From: Motiliproteus sp048265065
GTDB taxonomy: Bacteria; Pseudomonadota; Gammaproteobacteria; Pseudomonadales; Balneatricaceae
Length of the DNA: 64,000 nt
NCBI GenBank assembly: GCA_048265065.1
Contig: JBLXCH010000005.1
Coordinates: forward strand, 1-64,000
Direction of reading: 5' to 3'
Shown: piece by piece, positions 53,283 through 62,552 of the stretch
How the letters are laid out: each line of letters starts with the position of its first letter
Position numbering within the stretch: the stretch's first letter is position 1
The notes under the pieces: model-generated
The model's database searches: none
Told to the model about the DNA's origin: nothing
What the model saw: only the letters and a program-made list of their open reading frames with translations
Position numbers and translations under genes: made by a program

Positions 53283-53747
53283 TTACTGAGCATAAACTAA
53301 TGCTTGCTGAACGTCCCGAAGGTCTAATTCAAGGATAGTTGCGTAGGTATCTTCTTGAATAGGGTATGTTTTAACCACTCGCGCACCACGAATAACACCA
53401 CCTACAGCCGCGCTAAACTGCTCATTCTCCACAACCATATCGCTAACCTGCGTCGTACCGTACAAATATTGACCATGAACGATAGTTGCTAACTCTTTAT
53501 AGGCTTGTAGCTTGGACGCCTTTATCGCATTGATGATTTGCTGGCTGCGACTTTGTCCCGGTTGAAGGCTAATAGGCGCATAGCCTGTCGCTTGAACCAT
53601 TCGGCTTGGCGCATTAGCAAGTGCTGTTTGTTCACTTTGACTCAGGCTTTGAATACCTGACTTAGCTCGCTCATACTCGTAATGAATCGTATCGCAACCC
53701 GTTAATGACATAACGGCAAGCAACCACAAGGCAGACCACTTCAACAT
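53283..53747 (-). CDS. flgP: FlgP, flagellar outer-membrane ring lipoprotein (LPP20-like)
   Basis: 154 residues. The signal peptide ends in LTGC with Cys18 lipidated. The mature domain (RMVQATGYAPISLQPGQSRSQQIINAIKASKLQAYKELATIVHGQYLYGTTQVSDMVVENEQF read in pieces, then GGVIRGARVVKTYPIQEDTYATILELDL) matches FlgP/LPP20 lipoproteins. FlgP forms a ring at the outer membrane around the flagellar motor of Vibrio and relatives. It is encoded just after FlgO (25-bp gap) and near FlgT, the same gene set as in Vibrio. HemH follows on the same strand. Confidence 0.85.
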   Translation of the reverse strand: MLKWSALWLLAVMSLTGCDTIHYEYERAKSGIQSLSQSEQTALANAPSRMVQATGYAPISLQPGQSRSQQIINAIKASKLQAYKELATIVHGQYLYGTTQVSDMVVENEQFSAAVGGVIRGARVVKTYPIQEDTYATILELDLRDVQQALVYAQ

Positions 53748-53772
53748 TCAGCTTTCCTCTTATAGCCAGTCA

Positions 53773-54432
53773 TTAATTAACGGGGACACCGCCATTTTCG
53801 ATGATCATACCGTCACGGCCACTCATCGGATTATAGCCCGGTAGCCCACCTTCCAAGTCAGCCGTTGATAGTTTTGATTGCCCTGTCGCCACCACCTGCT
53901 GGCTAACGGTATCTAACACTCTGGCATTCAGTAACGCACCATCAGGTGTGATGATATAGGTTCCCGTCACCACATAACTGATTCGATACTGACGATAAAA
54001 GTCAGGCAAAAACTCAATAGTTTTTTGTTGACCCTTTTTAAATGGCAGCGCTTGATAATCCACTACATTAAACCCCCTTACCTGTAGCTCATGGAAAAAG
54101 CCTTCAGCGAGTTCAACACCCATCGGGTGATCTTCCTTTGGTTTATTTAAATCTACAAAAGGCGTTATCGCGATAGGGAGTGTTTTAATGCCTTTATCTT
54201 TTAAGCCGATTTCAAGCTGACGCGCCATCTCACGCACAGGCTGGCCAAATACGGGTTGCGCATTGCCGATAGCTGACTGCAAAGGGGTGGAACCATTACT
54301 AAAACGTTGGTCATCCACGACTGTCGTCCGCACTTGATTTTCCACGACAACACGAACGGGCTCTTTTTGTGCGGTTAACGCACAACCTGAGATAAAAACA
54401 ACAATAAAAATGGCGAGAAGACTGTGTTTCAT
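53773..54432 (-). CDS. flgO: FlgO, flagellar outer-membrane protein
   Basis: 219 residues. A signal peptide with lipobox FISGC (Cys17). The mature part (TPLQSAIGNAQPVFGQPVREMARQLEIGLKDKGIKTLPIAITPFVDLNKPKEDHPMG, YVVTGTYIITPDGALLNARVLDTVSQQVVATGQSKLS) matches FlgO, a lipoprotein needed for normal polar flagellar motility in Vibrio. FlgO, FlgP and FlgT support the H and T rings around sodium-driven motors. It is transcribed divergently from flgT across 250 bp. No sigma-28 or sigma-54 element was convincing in that gap. Confidence 0.87.
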   Translation of the reverse strand: MKHSLLAIFIVVFISGCALTAQKEPVRVVVENQVRTTVVDDQRFSNGSTPLQSAIGNAQPVFGQPVREMARQLEIGLKDKGIKTLPIAITPFVDLNKPKEDHPMGVELAEGFFHELQVRGFNVVDYQALPFKKGQQKTIEFLPDFYRQYRISYVVTGTYIITPDGALLNARVLDTVSQQVVATGQSKLSTADLEGGLPGYNPMSGRDGMIIENGGVPVN

Positions 54433-54682
54433 TATTTTTTCTCTTTTAACCGAGGCATATTTACCGTCAAATTACGGTAATCTTACCGACGGGAAACTGG
54501 ATGCTACGTTACCACTGTGCGGCCCGGAACTGAAGCTTAACGCCTTGATGATCATCAGAATGATCACAATACAAATGATAAATCGTGCTAGCATTTAATG
54601 GTTGCTGATTGAAACCACTGAGTAAATTACTTACCGTAGACACTGCTTTCCTTTTTTAAGGATTATAAGAGCCACAACTATT

Positions 54683-55951
54683 ATGCCCGCACTCAATTTT
54701 ATCGGTAAGAATAATATCGACAAACATGTTATCGGCAAGCTTGCCGCTAGCTTTTCTATTATTCCGCTACTGCTGATCACACTATTAACCAGCACACAGC
54801 TTGCTGCTATTCCAGTTGAAGCAGAAGGCAGCGCGATGATTGGAACACAATCTATTGAAGCGGCTCGTGCAGAAGCCATCAGCAACGCTTCTCAACAAGC
54901 CTTGTTGCAGGCTGGTGCCTATATCAGTGCCACCCAAAGCATGAGCCAGGGCGTGCTCAATATAGATAATGTTCGAATCCGCTCAAATGGTTCCATTACC
55001 AACGTTGAAGTCATTGACGAGCGAGTCTCGGGCAACCTGTTTATCGTTAAAATTCGCGCCGAGGTAGAAACTGAAGATAGCTGCGATGCCGGCAACGCCA
55101 ATTACATCAAGACAGCGGCAGTCACTGGCTTTGTTCTCGAGCATCCATTACAAGCAAATCTTGGCGACTTACATAACGCGCAATCCTTGATTAGCAAACG
55201 CCTTAGCCAAGATTTAACGGCGATCGGCAATCTACAGGCCATGAACGCTAGCCACCTTCGATCCTTCAAAAACCTAAGCACCGCAGCTAGCTACCAACAG
55301 CCTCAAGGTAACATGAGCCAAAATTTAGCATCCTTTGCAGAACTCGATGTACAATTTGTTGTATCAGGCATCATTCGCGACCTCCGTAAGTATGACCCTA
55401 GCCGCAGCAGCGAAGGTAACTATTTTACCGGGCTATACGATAAAGCAGATTACCGCGGCCAACAGCACATGCGTAATTTTGCTGTAGAAGTTTACGTTCA
55501 TGATGGTTTTACTGGCGCTCAGCTATTTAACAAGCAATACCGTACTGCCGGCTTATGGCGATTAGATGATCATGTAAAAACCGGGTTTGCCAGCGCAGCT
55601 TTTCTACAAACGGACTACGGCCAACAAGTCAACAAACTACTTGGCGAGATCAGTAAAGACATTAATAAAGACATCCGCTGCGAGCCTTTTCGAGCTCGAA
55701 TTTTACAGGCACAAGGCAATTTAGTGACATTTAATGCAGGCACACTCGCTGGCCTTCGCCCTGGCGATAAGCTGACTGTTTATCGAAAATCAACATTTTA
55801 CGATCAAATGCAACAACCACATACTCGCCTCGAAAACACTCGACGCACACTCGTTGTCAATGAAGTTCATCCTCAATTTGGGATTGGCCGAATTGACGCG
55901 GATGCCGAGCAACAAAACATACAACAAGATGATGTTTTACTGGCTTGGTAG
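54683..55951 (+). CDS. flgT: FlgT, flagellar H-ring protein
   Basis: 422 residues. A long N-terminus with a hydrophobic segment (FSIIPLLLITLLTSTQLAA) acts as signal peptide, followed by AIPVEAEGSAMIGTQSIEAARAEAISNASQQALLQAGAYI, LLVFVVSGIIRDLRKYD-like text, VEVYVHDGFTGAQLFNKQYRTAGLW and a C-terminal SH3-like part (GLRPGDKLTVYRKS). In Vibrio FlgT forms the H ring on the basal body and is needed to build the T ring (MotX/MotY) that anchors stators. Its presence implies a sodium-type or related high-torque motor. It is divergent from flgO-flgP. Confidence 0.85.
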   Translation: MPALNFIGKNNIDKHVIGKLAASFSIIPLLLITLLTSTQLAAIPVEAEGSAMIGTQSIEAARAEAISNASQQALLQAGAYISATQSMSQGVLNIDNVRIRSNGSITNVEVIDERVSGNLFIVKIRAEVETEDSCDAGNANYIKTAAVTGFVLEHPLQANLGDLHNAQSLISKRLSQDLTAIGNLQAMNASHLRSFKNLSTAASYQQPQGNMSQNLASFAELDVQFVVSGIIRDLRKYDPSRSSEGNYFTGLYDKADYRGQQHMRNFAVEVYVHDGFTGAQLFNKQYRTAGLWRLDDHVKTGFASAAFLQTDYGQQVNKLLGEISKDINKDIRCEPFRARILQAQGNLVTFNAGTLAGLRPGDKLTVYRKSTFYDQMQQPHTRLENTRRTLVVNEVHPQFGIGRIDADAEQQNIQQDDVLLAW

Positions 55952-55970
55952 TAGCGAGCCGCCTTTTTAT

Positions 55971-56010
55971 TCATCATGCTCATCCCACATTCATCATGCT
56001 CATCCCACAC
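55971..56010. repeat. 20-bp tandem duplication after flgT
   Basis: tcatcatgctcatcccacat occurs at 55971-55990 and again, with only the last base changed, at 55991-56010. A stem-loop of CTAGCTAGCC with GGTTAGCTAG (one G-T pair) follows at 56013-56039 without a T tract; it may slow or terminate flgT transcription. Confidence 0.85.
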
Positions 56011-56082
56011 GACTAGCTAGCCTCAAAAGGGTTAGCTAGCTACAATACCGCGCAAAAAGCCCAATGCTTAACAGGAATTCTC

Positions 56083-56664
56083 ATGCCTAAAGCCAGTGAT
56101 TTAAAAAAAGGTGATGTGGTAAACATCGATAACCATCTTTATATCGTTAAGAACATTGATGTTAAGTCCCCGTCATCTCGCGGAGCACAAACGCTCTACA
56201 AAACACGCTTTAACCGCGTTCCCGATGGCCAAAAAATGGAGCAAACCTTGATTGGTGACGACATGCTTCAACAAGCTGACCTACGTCGAACCAAGGTTCA
56301 GTTTCTCTACCAAGAGGGTGATCTCTATACTTTTATGGAAGTTGAAGATTACACACAACACGCGGTCAACAAAGAAGTCATTGAAGAAGCCCTGCTGTTC
56401 ATCGAACTGGATGGCGAAGTACAAGAAGAACTCACCGGCCTGATTGTAGAAGGCCAATTAATTGCAATTGATATCCCTTCCACTGTATCGCTCACTATTA
56501 TCGAAACAGACCCCGCTATCAAAGGCGCATCTGCCAGCGCAAGAACTAAGCCTGCACGGTTTTCAACTGGATTAGAAATTCAAATACCTGAGTATTTAGC
56601 CAGCGGCGAGAAAGTGAAAGTAAATACCGCCACCAGTAAGTTTATCTCTCGAGATAACGACTAA
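56083..56664 (+). CDS. efpL: Elongation factor P-like protein EfpL (YeiP)
   Basis: 193 residues. The three EF-P domains are present: KKGDVVNIDNHLYIVKNIDVKSPSSRGAQTLYKTRFNRV, then the middle oligonucleotide-binding domain, and GLEIQIPEYLASGEKVKVNTATSKFISRDND. The loop that faces the peptidyl-transferase centre reads SPSSRGAQTLYK with Arg where EF-P has its modified Lys, so this is YeiP/EfpL and not EF-P. EfpL helps ribosomes through polyproline-type stalls. EpmC, encoded in this window, acts on true EF-P, so both EF-P and EfpL likely exist in the genome. It is convergent with cysG. Confidence 0.9.
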   Translation: MPKASDLKKGDVVNIDNHLYIVKNIDVKSPSSRGAQTLYKTRFNRVPDGQKMEQTLIGDDMLQQADLRRTKVQFLYQEGDLYTFMEVEDYTQHAVNKEVIEEALLFIELDGEVQEELTGLIVEGQLIAIDIPSTVSLTIIETDPAIKGASASARTKPARFSTGLEIQIPEYLASGEKVKVNTATSKFISRDND

Positions 56665-56677
56665 GCACACGCTGTAA

Positions 56678-56701
56678 CAGACCTACATAAATGTAGGTCT
56701 G
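56678..56701. terminator. Perfect 11-bp-arm hairpin between efpL and cysG
   Basis: CAGACCTACAT, aa and ATGTAGGTCTG form a perfect stem. It ends 4 bp before the cysG stop. No T tract follows on either strand, so it may be a 3'-end stabiliser or a rho-assisted terminator for the convergent genes. Confidence 0.55.
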
Positions 56702-56704
56702 AAC

Positions 56705-58156
56705 CTACACCTCCCCTTCTAAAGGCTGCGCGGTCATCAATACGTGGTTGTCTTCGATAATTTTTTCATTAAACCAAGCCAGTTTCTTATGCAGTTCAAC
56801 AACCTCACCCACAATCGTTAATGTCGGCGGTTGAAGTTGTGCTTTTTCTTGCAACTCCGCAATAGTAGCTAATGTACCGACCAGCACTTTTTGCTCAGGG
56901 GTAGAGCCCTTTTGCACTAGTGCAACGGGCGTAGAAGCAGGCTTACCGTGAGCAACAAGGTTTTTACAAATATGCGCTAAGCGGTGCAAACCCATATAAA
57001 AAACAATCGTTTGATTGGGATGGACAAGCTCGTCCCACTTCAAATCCGATGTACGATTTTTGAGTTGTCCGGTAACGAATTTAACCGATTGCGCATAGTC
57101 ACGATGAGTTAATGGAATACCCGCATAACTTGCACAGGCTGCTGCCGCAGTGATGCCAGGAACGACCTGGAAAGGCACATTTTGCTCGACTAACGTCTCC
57201 AGCTCTTCCCCGCCACGACCAAAGATAAACGGATCACCGCCCTTCAGACGCAGCACTCGTTTACCTTCTTTTGCTAGTTTGGCCAGCAACAGGTTCAAAT
57301 CTTCTTGCGGTACAGCGTGGTTCGAGCGCTCTTTACCAACATACATTCGATCAGCATCGCGGCGGCACAAGTCGACAATTTTAGGTGACACTAATCGGTC
57401 ATACAGGACCACATCAGCCTGCTGCATTAAACGTAACGCCTTAAAAGTGAGCAATTCTGGATCGCCAGGACCAGCCCCCACCAAGTACACTTCACCACCT
57501 GCTGTAGCACTGTCGTAAGCCCCTTCATCAGTACCGAGAAGCTGTTCCATTAATTGCTCAGCTTGTTGGGTCTGCCCCGCAATCACTTTATCCGCCACAG
57601 GGCCTTGGAATAAACGTTCCCAGAAAATACGGCGATCTCGAATATTGTCGAAACGCTCTCGAACCTGTTGACGAAAGCGTGCAGCTAGATCGCCCAAAGC
57701 ACCGTAATACGAAGGAATCATAGTCTCTAGCTTTGCGCGGAGTAAACGAGTCAGTACAGGAGCGTTACCCCCGCTGGACACGGCAATCATAATAGGTGAG
57801 CGATCAACAATCGCCGGGAACACAAAAGAACAAAGACTCGGGCTATCAACCACATTAATTGGTAATTTTCTGGCTATTGCATCAGCATGCACCTGACGAT
57901 TTAACGCATCATTTTCTGTTGCTGCGATAACGAGCGTTTTATCCTCAAGTAGCGCTTCTTCATAACTGCCATTGATTATTTGCCCCTGCTGGTTGTTGAT
58001 TAAGACTTGCAAGTCACTATCAACCTCCGTCGCTACCACTGTAATGATGGCCCCTGCACGATCCAATAGCAGTGCTTTACGAAGTGCAATTTCATCACCT
58101 CCGACCAGCAGACAGGGTTGGTTTTTAAGGTCAAAAAAAAGCGGTAAATAATCCAC
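56705..58156 (-). CDS. cysG: Siroheme synthase CysG (multifunctional)
   Basis: 483 residues. Residues about 1-210 are the CysGB part (PLFFDLKNQPCLLVGGDEIALRKALLLDRAGAIITVVA, the NAD-binding precorrin-2 dehydrogenase/ferrochelatase). From about 220 the uroporphyrinogen III C-methyltransferase domain follows: GEVYLVGAGPGDPELLTFKALRLMQQADVVLYDRLVS, LRLKGGDPFIFGRGGEEL, VVPGITAAAACASYAGIPLTHRDYAQS and TIVFYMGL. Together they convert uroporphyrinogen III to siroheme, the cofactor of the sulfite reductase encoded 600 bp upstream on the same strand. The gap to the DUF934 gene is 97 bp. Confidence 0.96.
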   Translation of the reverse strand: MDYLPLFFDLKNQPCLLVGGDEIALRKALLLDRAGAIITVVATEVDSDLQVLINNQQGQIINGSYEEALLEDKTLVIAATENDALNRQVHADAIARKLPINVVDSPSLCSFVFPAIVDRSPIMIAVSSGGNAPVLTRLLRAKLETMIPSYYGALGDLAARFRQQVRERFDNIRDRRIFWERLFQGPVADKVIAGQTQQAEQLMEQLLGTDEGAYDSATAGGEVYLVGAGPGDPELLTFKALRLMQQADVVLYDRLVSPKIVDLCRRDADRMYVGKERSNHAVPQEDLNLLLAKLAKEGKRVLRLKGGDPFIFGRGGEELETLVEQNVPFQVVPGITAAAACASYAGIPLTHRDYAQSVKFVTGQLKNRTSDLKWDELVHPNQTIVFYMGLHRLAHICKNLVAHGKPASTPVALVQKGSTPEQKVLVGTLATIAELQEKAQLQPPTLTIVGEVVELHKKLAWFNEKIIEDNHVLMTAQPLEGEV

Positions 58157-58253
58157 AGGCGTTTCTCTATAAAAAACAAAGGCCGAAACATATTACATGA
58201 TTCAGCCTTAGGAATAGCAGTGCTTAATGACTAGATAATATCAATGGTAAAGC

Positions 58254-58754
58254 TTACTGACGATAAATCGGTCGAGGGTCATCTGCCGAACCCTGCAAGC
58301 AGACATTAATTTCAGTAAATGCGCTAAAGATAGCATCATCAAAACGGTCATCTGCGATGGCGTACGTATCAAATCCACAACGCTTCATGTAACGCAACCG
58401 GTCCCAGGTCACGTCACCCACAGCACGGATCTCGCCTTTAAACCCATCACGACGTAGCATTCTTGCCTGACTGAAACCACGGCCATCGGCAAAGCTAGGA
58501 AAGTCGATGGCAACTAGTTTAAAGTGAGAAAGCTCTTCGCTAAACACATCCCAGTCAGTAGCTCCATCAATCACCACGGCAACATCCGCCGCACGGGTGA
58601 TCAATTCAGATTTATTATCAAGCCACAAAGCCCATTCAACAAGAAGAGGCTGCTCGGACGCGATTGCGGTTTCTAATTGCTCTACAGCGTTTTCACCACG
58701 GATCAGCAACCAAGGGTCATTGCTGACAACTTGATTCGCATTAATTAGCGGCAT
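58254..58754 (-). CDS. DUF934 protein, sulfite reductase-associated
   Basis: About 166 residues from the ATG at 58752-58754 (MPLINANQVV); an upstream in-frame ATG would give 16 extra residues that lie wholly within the reductase gene. DUF934 features: NDPWLLIRGE, VDFPSFADGRGFSQARMLRRDGFKGEIRAVGDVTWDRLRYMKRCGFDTYAI. DUF934 genes are regularly linked to single-chain CysI-type sulfite reductases, and the protein is suggested to supply electrons or assist assembly, but this is not established. The gene overlaps the reductase stop by about 14 bp, so the two are translated from one mRNA. Confidence 0.85.
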   Translation of the reverse strand: MPLINANQVVSNDPWLLIRGENAVEQLETAIASEQPLLVEWALWLDNKSELITRAADVAVVIDGATDWDVFSEELSHFKLVAIDFPSFADGRGFSQARMLRRDGFKGEIRAVGDVTWDRLRYMKRCGFDTYAIADDRFDDAIFSAFTEINVCLQGSADDPRPIYRQ

Positions 58755-60396
58755 AAACACGCTCCTTAAAAGGTTGGTTACCAATACGACGCACCGTATC
58801 AATAAATGATTCTTCCGCCGTACGGTTTTCTACGTAAACATTAATAATTGTTTCCAAGGCAGTGGTGACCTGCTCTTTAGGTAAGGCTTTACCAATAATT
58901 TTACCTAAGGACGCATCTTCTGCCGCAGATCCACCTAGCATGATCTGATAGTAAGACTCGCCTTTGCGGTCTACACCCAAGATACCAATATTACCGACAT
59001 GGTGGTGAGCACAGGCATTAATGCAGCCGGACATTTTTAGCTTCATTTCACCCAAGTCATACAGATAATCAAGATCGGTAAACTTCTCTTGTACCTGTCC
59101 TGCTAAACCAATGGTTTCGGCATTCGCCAGTGAGCAAAAATCTAACCCTGGGCAGCAAATCATATCATTGATGGTACCGACTACAGGTCGCGCTAAGCCC
59201 ATATCATCAAGCTTTTGCCAAAGTTCAAATAGATCCATTTGACGCACATACGGTAGTACTAAGTTTTGTTCATGTGTGCTGCGTAACTCAGAGAAACTGT
59301 ATTGATCCGCCAAATCCGCAATGTTATCCATCTGCACATCAGAGACATCCCCCGGAGCAATCAAGTACGCTTTAAGGGCAACGGTTACGGCTTGGTAACC
59401 AGCAACTTTGTGTTCAAAAGTGTTGCGCTTAACCCAGGTCGCAAACTCAGCATTTTCAGCCAGCTTGGCTAAGAAATCGGGATGGTCACCCTCAAACGTT
59501 TCATAGTCTGGTGGCAAGAAATAACCTTTCACTCGATTGATTTCTTCTTCAGTCAAGGTCAGTTCAGAGCCTTGAAGCTCAGCAAACTCGGCTTCAACTT
59601 TCTCTTTAAACTTCTCGATACCCATCGCATCAACGAGAATTTTAATCCGTGCCTTATACTTGTTGTCGCGACGACCGTATAAGTTGTAAACACGTAAGAT
59701 CGCTTCAAGATAAGCCAACAAGTCTTCTTTATTAACCCATTCACGAATCTGTTTACCAATAAACGGTGTACGACCTAAGCCCCCGCCGACAAGCACTTCA
59801 AAGCCTGTTTCACTTTGCTCGTTTTTAATCACATGTACACCGATATCATGCACCTGTGTTGCCGCCCGATCTTGCTCGCAAGCGCTCACAGCAATTTTAA
59901 ATTTGCGGGGTAAGTAAGCAAATTCAGGATGCAGTGACGCCCACTGGCGGATAATTTCACTCCAGGGACGAGGATCTTCAACTTCACTAGCTGCCACACC
60001 CGCAAAGTGATCCGAAGAAACACTACGGATACAACTACCACTGGTTTGGATAGCACTCATCTGCACAGTCGCTAACTCAGCGAGAATATCAGGCACTTGC
60101 TCAAGCGGAGGCCAATTAAATTGGATATTCTGGCGCGTTGTGAAATGCGCGTAGTTCTTATCGTATTTGCGCGAGATATCCGCTAACTTACGAAGCTGGG
60201 TCGATGATAACTGCCCATAGTGAATCGCCACACGCAACATCGGCGCATGGCGCTGGATATAAAGACCGTTTTGCAGACGCAAAATACGGAATTCATCTTC
60301 TGGGATTTCCCCAGCAAGATAACGACGCGTTTGATCACGGTACTGTTCAGCCCGTTGCTCAATCAGCTGTTGCTCTTGGTCGCTAAACTGATACAT
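58741..60396 (-). CDS. cysI: Sulfite reductase hemoprotein (CysI-type)
   Basis: 551 residues. Two ferredoxin-like repeats (LRVAIHYGQLSSTQLRKLADISRKYDKNYAHFTTRQNIQFNWPPLEQVPDI and the later LPYVRQMDLFELWQKL) flank the siroheme/Fe4S4 core with cysteine blocks CCPGLDFCSLANAET and SGCINACAHHHVGNIGILG, which together supply the four cluster cysteines. RSVSSDHFAGVAASEVEDPRPW is another family motif. The enzyme reduces sulfite to sulfide with six electrons. With DUF934 downstream and no CysJ flavoprotein in the window, ferredoxin or another donor is likely. It could in principle reduce nitrite, but the neighbours favour sulfite. Confidence 0.92.
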   Translation of the reverse strand: MYQFSDQEQQLIEQRAEQYRDQTRRYLAGEIPEDEFRILRLQNGLYIQRHAPMLRVAIHYGQLSSTQLRKLADISRKYDKNYAHFTTRQNIQFNWPPLEQVPDILAELATVQMSAIQTSGSCIRSVSSDHFAGVAASEVEDPRPWSEIIRQWASLHPEFAYLPRKFKIAVSACEQDRAATQVHDIGVHVIKNEQSETGFEVLVGGGLGRTPFIGKQIREWVNKEDLLAYLEAILRVYNLYGRRDNKYKARIKILVDAMGIEKFKEKVEAEFAELQGSELTLTEEEINRVKGYFLPPDYETFEGDHPDFLAKLAENAEFATWVKRNTFEHKVAGYQAVTVALKAYLIAPGDVSDVQMDNIADLADQYSFSELRSTHEQNLVLPYVRQMDLFELWQKLDDMGLARPVVGTINDMICCPGLDFCSLANAETIGLAGQVQEKFTDLDYLYDLGEMKLKMSGCINACAHHHVGNIGILGVDRKGESYYQIMLGGSAAEDASLGKIIGKALPKEQVTTALETIINVYVENRTAEESFIDTVRRIGNQPFKERVYAAN

Positions 60397-60485
60397 GTTT
60401 CCTACCTTCTATTTAATACTTCCGCCAAGTCTTTGCTTGATCAGATGAGCAGTAAGCCCTTATTTATAGCTCACTACGAAAATTG

Positions 60486-61271
60486 TTAACCGGTGATCAC
60501 AAACTTAACGCCAATACCGAAAAGTAATACACCAATAATTGGCTGTACGATACGAGGAGATATACGAGTACCTAAATGGCTACCGAAATAAACACCGGGT
60601 AAAGATCCTACTAACAAATACAACAGCAGAGTGGTATCCAAATTACCCAACTGCCAGTGACCGATACCGGCCACGCTGGTTAATACCACCGCATGGACAA
60701 GATCCGTTGCCACTATCATAGGCATCGTCATGTGGGGAAAGAGTATTATAAGCATTGCAGTGCCCAAGGCTCCAGCCCCAACCGATGAAAGCGTCACTAA
60801 TCCACCAAGAACCACACCGGCTATCGAAGTAATTAGCATACGATGCTTTCGCACGGCAGTTTTAATGCCTCGATCTGGCGCATCAAGAACGGCTTCTCTG
60901 ATTCGAGAACGAAAGAATACCGCAATGGAGGTGAGCACTAGACTAATGCCTAATGTCATATTAATCACTGACTCAATTTGATCAACAACATCGATATGGT
61001 TCAATACCCATAATGTCATTAATGCACCAGGCACACTACCTAAAAGAAGTGCTACTACGACCGGCCAGTTCACTAATTTTTTACGCGCGTACGGCCACAC
61101 GCCGCCCGCTTTGGTAATAGCGGCGTACATAAGATCAGTACTGACAGCAACAACAGGACTAATACCAAAGCCGAGTATTAGAATCGGTGTCATAAGCGCC
61201 CCACCACCAATACCTGTTAAGCCAACAATAAAACCGACCACTAAGCCTGCGAAACTGTAGGCCAGATCCAT
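60486..61271 (-). CDS. Sulfite exporter TauE/SafE family membrane protein
   Basis: 261 residues with about seven membrane helices and the internal repeat of the TauE/SafE family: FAGLVVGFIVGLTGIGGGALMTPILILGFGISPVVAVSTDLMYAAITKAGG and GVVLGGLVTLSSVGAGALGTAMLIILFPHMTMPMIVATDLVHAVVLTSVAG (quoted in two blocks). Members export sulfite, sulfoacetate or related anions, or act in sulfur-compound uptake. Placement between cysI and the divergent cysDN operon fits control of sulfite levels. A 259-bp gap to cysD separates the divergent units. Confidence 0.87.
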   Translation of the reverse strand: MDLAYSFAGLVVGFIVGLTGIGGGALMTPILILGFGISPVVAVSTDLMYAAITKAGGVWPYARKKLVNWPVVVALLLGSVPGALMTLWVLNHIDVVDQIESVINMTLGISLVLTSIAVFFRSRIREAVLDAPDRGIKTAVRKHRMLITSIAGVVLGGLVTLSSVGAGALGTAMLIILFPHMTMPMIVATDLVHAVVLTSVAGIGHWQLGNLDTTLLLYLLVGSLPGVYFGSHLGTRISPRIVQPIIGVLLFGIGVKFVITG

Positions 61272-61530
61272 GAATTCCTCGGTGATTACTGCAGAATAGA
61301 GCGCTATAATATAGGCCGAACTTTATACCCCTAAAGAATAATTAGAAATGGATTTATAACATTTAGATATATACGATCATAACCTTTTGTTTTTCATATA
61401 AATTCTAAAATGGAATAAAAAAATTACAATTTATTCTTTTTTATTTTAATGGATAGCCATTAGTATTCGCTCTCCTGACGAGATTCACTTAATTGGCAAT
61501 AGCCAGAATGACAAGCACGGTAAGCAATCC
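61272..61530. promoter_or_regulatory. Divergent control region of the TauE-like and cysDN genes
   Basis: 259 AT-rich bp. ATTC-N7-GAAT lies at 61402-61416, and the motif ATGGA recurs downstream of taa/aga-rich tracts (around 61349, 61410 and 61449). CysB-type binding would be expected here, but no exact consensus was matched, so this is only a place to look. Confidence 0.3.
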
Positions 61531-62469
61531 ATGTCCGAGCAAAAAAAACCGGAACTAACACTTTCAGAACAAAAGCTAACTCACTTAAAACAGTTAGAAG
61601 CTGAAAGCATTCATATCATTCGCGAAGTAGCAGCGGAATTTGAGCGCCCTGTTATGCTCTACTCCGTGGGTAAGGATTCAGCAGTAATGCTGCACCTCAC
61701 ACGAAAAGCGTTTTACCCTGGTAAGCCGCCATTCCCTTTGATGCATGTAGACACTACGTGGAAGTTCCGCGAAATGATTGAATTTCGTGACAAGATGGCC
61801 GACGAAATCGGGATGGAATTGATTGTTCACACCAACCAAGAAGGTGTAGCCATGGGCGTAGGCCCCTTCACCCATGGTAGTGCCAAGCATACCGACATCA
61901 TGAAAACAGTCGCTTTAAAGCAGGCACTCGATAAATATGAGTTTGATGCCGCTTTTGGTGGTGCACGCCGTGATGAAGAAAAATCTCGTGCCAAAGAACG
62001 TGTTTTTTCGTTCCGTGACGAAAACCATCGCTGGGACCCAAAGAACCAACGCCCTGAGCTATGGAATCTTTACAACGCAAAAGTCGACAAAGGTGAAAGC
62101 ATTCGCGTCTTCCCTCTTTCTAACTGGACGGAGCTCGACATCTGGCAGTACATCCACTTAGAAAGCATTCCTATCGTACCTCTTTACTTAGCAAAAGAGC
62201 GTCCGGTGGTAGAACGTGATGGCATGCTAATTATGGTTGATGATGATCGTATGCCCATGGAACCCGGCGAGAAGCCAATGATGAAAAATGTCCGTTTCAG
62301 AACATTAGGCTGTTACCCGCTAACAGGTGCCGTTGAGTCTGAAGCAGAAACGTTGCCAGAAATCATCCAAGAAATGCTCTTAACCACAACATCCGAACGT
62401 CAAGGTCGCGCTATCGATAAAGACCAATCGGGTTCTATGGAAAAGAAAAAGAGAGAAGGTTACTTCTAG
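61531..62469 (+). CDS. cysD: Sulfate adenylyltransferase subunit 2 (CysD)
   Basis: 312 residues. The PP-loop motif PVMLYSVGKDSAVMLHLTRKAF, LMHVDTTWKFREMIEFRD, DAAFGGARRDEEKSRAKER and FPLSNWTELDIWQYI are typical of CysD. Together with the GTPase CysN it forms ATP sulfurylase, making adenosine 5'-phosphosulfate from sulfate and ATP. cysN starts 83 bp after the stop. The protein is complete. Confidence 0.96.
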   Translation: MSEQKKPELTLSEQKLTHLKQLEAESIHIIREVAAEFERPVMLYSVGKDSAVMLHLTRKAFYPGKPPFPLMHVDTTWKFREMIEFRDKMADEIGMELIVHTNQEGVAMGVGPFTHGSAKHTDIMKTVALKQALDKYEFDAAFGGARRDEEKSRAKERVFSFRDENHRWDPKNQRPELWNLYNAKVDKGESIRVFPLSNWTELDIWQYIHLESIPIVPLYLAKERPVVERDGMLIMVDDDRMPMEPGEKPMMKNVRFRTLGCYPLTGAVESEAETLPEIIQEMLLTTTSERQGRAIDKDQSGSMEKKKREGYF

Positions 62470-62552
62470 GTCGATTTATAGAGCCCAGCTCTATCAGACA
62501 AGAACGACCTACGCCTTAGAAACAAACAGAATTAATTGCGAGTTGAACGACT

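Noticed and set aside
54580..54610. Sigma-54 element before flgT
   Set aside because: A TTGC is present but no GG pair lies 10 bp upstream.
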